Source: Caulobacteraceae bacterium (GTDB lineage Bacteria; Pseudomonadota; Alphaproteobacteria; Caulobacterales; Caulobacteraceae). From it: a stretch of 6,286 nt of DNA. Made by a program: the position numbers and the translations under genes. Of this stretch, positions 4,285 to 6,286 are shown piece by piece (the first letter of the stretch is position 1; the number at the start of each line of letters is the position of its first letter). The stretch covers positions 1 through 6,286 of the forward strand of contig JADZBR010000173.1 of the NCBI GenBank assembly GCA_020852035.1. The letters run 5' to 3'. The notes beneath the pieces are model-generated. The model was not told the DNA's origin. It saw nothing but the letters and a program-made list of their open reading frames with translations, and made no database searches.

Positions 4285-6286
4285 ATGCGTGCACGCCTGG
4301 CCGCCCTGGCCCTCGCCTTCATCCCGCTCACCGCCCACGCCCAGGAGGCCCCCGTGCTCGATGACCCCTACACCTGGATGGAGGAGATCGAGGGCGAGCG
4401 GGCGCTGGCCTGGGCCCGGGCGGAGAACGCCGCCTCCCTGCCGCGCCTGCAGAAGGACCCGCGCTACGCGACGTTCGAGGACGAGGCCAAGGCGGTCCTC
4501 ACCGCCACCGACCGGATCGCCGCCCCGGGCTTCCACCGCGACCAGATCGACAATTTCTGGCAGGACCAGACCCACGTGCGCGGCGTCTGGCGGCGCACGA
4601 CGCTGGAGAGCTACCGCACCGCCTCGCCGCAATGGAAGACGGTGCTCGACGTCGACGCCCTGGCCGAGGCCGAGAAGGCCAACTGGGTGTTCGCCGGCTC
4701 CGACTGCCTCGCGCCGGAAGACCGATTGTGCCTGGTCGCCCTCTCCGACGGCGGCAAGGACGCCCAGGTGGTGCGCGAGTTCGACGCCGACTCCGGCCGG
4801 TTCGTCGAAGGCGGCTTCGCCCTGCCCGAGGGCAAGCACCGCTACACCTGGGTCGACCGGGACACCCTGATCGTCGCCACCGACTGGACGCCGGGCGAGG
4901 TGACCACCTCGGGCTATCCCTACGTCGTCAAGCTGGTGAAGCGCGGCCAGCCGCTCTCCGCCGCCACGGAGGTGTTCCGTGGCAAGGCCGATGACGGCGG
5001 CTACGGCGTCTCGCCGGCGGTGCTGCGCGACCCGGACGGGACGGTGCGGGCGATCCTGGTCCACCGTCCGCTGGACACCTTCCGCGGCGAGTATCACCTG
5101 ATCACCGACGCCGGTCCGGTGAAGCTGGACCTGCCCGGCCGCACCTATCTGCAAGCCTATGTCGCCGGCAGGGTGCTGTTCACCCTGCAGGAGGACTGGG
5201 CAGGGACCAACTTCAAGGCCGGGGACCTGATCGACTTCGATCTGGCCGCCCTCAAGCGCGACCCCGCGACCGCCGAGCCTCAACTGGTGCTGCGCCCCAC
5301 CGACCGGCAGGCGATCGAGAGCATCACCTCCACCCGCAACACCCTGGTGGTGGCGCTCTACGAGAACGTGAAGGGTCAGGCGCTGGTCTTCCGCCGCGAC
5401 GGCGACGGCTGGGCGCATGAACAGCTGGACCTGCCGAAGAACTCGTCCGTGCGGCTGGGCGGCGGGTCTGAGGAGAACGACCGCGTCTTCATCTACACCA
5501 ACAGCTACCTGGAGCCCGACGTCCTCTGGCTGGCCGACGCCTCGGGCGGCAGGGTGGAGAAGCTGAAGACCCTGCCGGCGCGCTTCGACGCGCAGGGCCT
5601 GACCGTCGACCAGTTCGAGGCGACATCCTCGGACGGCGAGAAGATCCCCTACTTCGTCGTCCGCCGGAAGGACGTGACCTACGACGGCTCCAACCCCACC
5701 CTGCTCTACGCCTACGGCGGCTTCGAGGTCTCGCAGACCCCCAGCTACTCCGGCACGGTCGGCAAGCTCTGGCTGGAGCGCGGCGGGGTCTATGTGGTGG
5801 CCAACATCCGCGGCGGCGGCGAGTTCGGGCCGCGCTGGCACACCGCCGGCCTGAAGGAGAACCGCCAGAAGGTCTTCGACGACTACTTCGCGGTGGCGCA
5901 GGATCTGATCACACGCAAGATCACCTCACCCCGCCGGCTCGGGGCCATGGGCGGCTCGAACGGCGGCCTCTTGATGGGCGTGGCGCTCACCCAGAAGCCG
6001 GAGCTGTTCAACGCCATCGTCATCCAGGTGCCGCTCTTCGACATGCTGAACTACACCCACATCGGCGCGGGCGCGTCCTGGGTCGGCGAGTACGGCGACC
6101 CGGCGATCCCCGCCGAGCGCGCCTGGATCGCAGCCTATGACCCCTACAGCAACCTGAAGGCCGGCAAGCCCTACCCCCAGGTGTTCATCGAGACCTCGAC
6201 CAAGGATGACCGGGTCCACCCGGCGCATGCCCGCAGGGCCGGGGAGCGGCTGGGCGCGCTGGGCTACGGCTATCTCTATTACGAGA
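4285..6286 (+). CDS. Secreted prolyl-oligopeptidase-family (S9A) serine peptidase, 3' end cut by window edge
   Basis: The frame is open from 4285 to the edge (667 codons plus one base). Peptidases of this family cut short peptides, often after proline. A signal peptide is clear: basic MRAR, a hydrophobic core, then AHA before Q20, so the enzyme is probably periplasmic. DDPYTWMEE (about 25-33) is the usual N-terminal start of the family. A seven-bladed propeller is expected to about 440, then the alpha/beta-hydrolase domain. Visible landmarks are YGGF with oxyanion Tyr477, GGSNGG with nucleophile Ser558, Trp599 and Tyr603 (matching S1-pocket Trp595 and Tyr599 of porcine enzyme), and DDRVHP with catalytic Asp641 and Arg643. 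The catalytic His lies just past the edge. Only two cysteines occur, C141 and C149, a plausible disulfide. An in-frame ATG at 4258 would add nine residues; GGAG at 4269-4272 slightly favours 4285. The exact substrate is unknown. Confidence 0.93.
   Translation, partial: MRARLAALALAFIPLTAHAQEAPVLDDPYTWMEEIEGERALAWARAENAASLPRLQKDPRYATFEDEAKAVLTATDRIAAPGFHRDQIDNFWQDQTHVRGVWRRTTLESYRTASPQWKTVLDVDALAEAEKANWVFAGSDCLAPEDRLCLVALSDGGKDAQVVREFDADSGRFVEGGFALPEGKHRYTWVDRDTLIVATDWTPGEVTTSGYPYVVKLVKRGQPLSAATEVFRGKADDGGYGVSPAVLRDPDGTVRAILVHRPLDTFRGEYHLITDAGPVKLDLPGRTYLQAYVAGRVLFTLQEDWAGTNFKAGDLIDFDLAALKRDPATAEPQLVLRPTDRQAIESITSTRNTLVVALYENVKGQALVFRRDGDGWAHEQLDLPKNSSVRLGGGSEENDRVFIYTNSYLEPDVLWLADASGGRVEKLKTLPARFDAQGLTVDQFEATSSDGEKIPYFVVRRKDVTYDGSNPTLLYAYGGFEVSQTPSYSGTVGKLWLERGGVYVVANIRGGGEFGPRWHTAGLKENRQKVFDDYFAVAQDLITRKITSPRRLGAMGGSNGGLLMGVALTQKPELFNAIVIQVPLFDMLNYTHIGAGASWVGEYGDPAIPAERAWIAAYDPYSNLKAGKPYPQVFIETSTKDDRVHPAHARRAGERLGALGYGYLYYE

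Noticed and set aside
4113..4331. N-terminal extension of the dapF frame by 73 codons to an ATG at 4331.
   Set aside because: The extension is Arg/Ser-rich, runs into the divergent peptidase gene, and homologues begin at the conserved FLKMNGLGNDF segment just after the ATG at 4112.
4249..5841. Long open frame of 530 codons on the minus strand opposite the S9A peptidase gene.
   Set aside because: It lies across the peptidase coding region, which has a signal peptide and active-site motifs. The antisense product is rich in G, V, A, L and H with no recognisable domain, as expected of a GC-rich shadow frame.
1..6286. Search for a defence, mobile, toxin-antitoxin or other novel system.
   Set aside because: Every stretch over 175 bp is covered by a known-family gene. 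No integrase, transposase, terminal repeat, direct-repeat array or unusual composition was seen.

Overview
The window is GC-rich throughout, with strongly G/C-ending codons. It looks like a chromosomal housekeeping segment of an alphaproteobacterium, probably of the Caulobacter/Phenylobacterium group. That placement is an inference from the dapF-mtaB-ftsY gene set, the minimal FtsY without an acidic N-terminal domain, the protein flavours and the scarcity of Shine-Dalgarno sequences; no ribosomal or other marker gene is present to prove it.

Layout from left to right: (1) 1-909, minus strand, ftsY, the signal recognition particle receptor GTPase, cut at its extreme C-terminus by the window edge. 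(2) 902-1384, minus strand, a GFA/CENP-V-fold zinc-binding protein whose stop overlaps the ftsY start by 8 nt, so the two form one transcription unit. (3) A 45-bp divergent gap, then 1430-2062, plus strand, a TRIC/UPF0126 (YicG-like) membrane protein. (4) 2059-3288, minus strand, mtaB, a tRNA ms2t6A methylthiotransferase, whose stop overlaps the TRIC stop tail-to-tail by 4 bp. (5) 3285-4112, minus strand, dapF, diaminopimelate epimerase, joined to mtaB by an ATGA overlap. (6) A divergent gap of about 145-172 bp, then 4258 or 4285 to beyond 6286, plus strand, a secreted prolyl-oligopeptidase-family (S9A) serine peptidase. It is cut by the right edge just before its catalytic histidine.

There are three or four transcription units: dapF-mtaB (minus), GFA-ftsY (minus), the TRIC gene alone (plus) and the S9A peptidase (plus). 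The minus-strand genes cover core functions: lysine and peptidoglycan precursor synthesis, tRNA modification and membrane-protein targeting. The TRIC gene sits on the opposite strand between the two minus-strand units. The genes share compact spacing rather than a pathway.

I found no mobile element, CRISPR array, tRNA or rRNA gene, phage gene or defence module. The longest stretch without a gene is under 175 bp. I see no credible new biological system here; the findings are modest points about gene architecture, start choice and possible leaderless expression.
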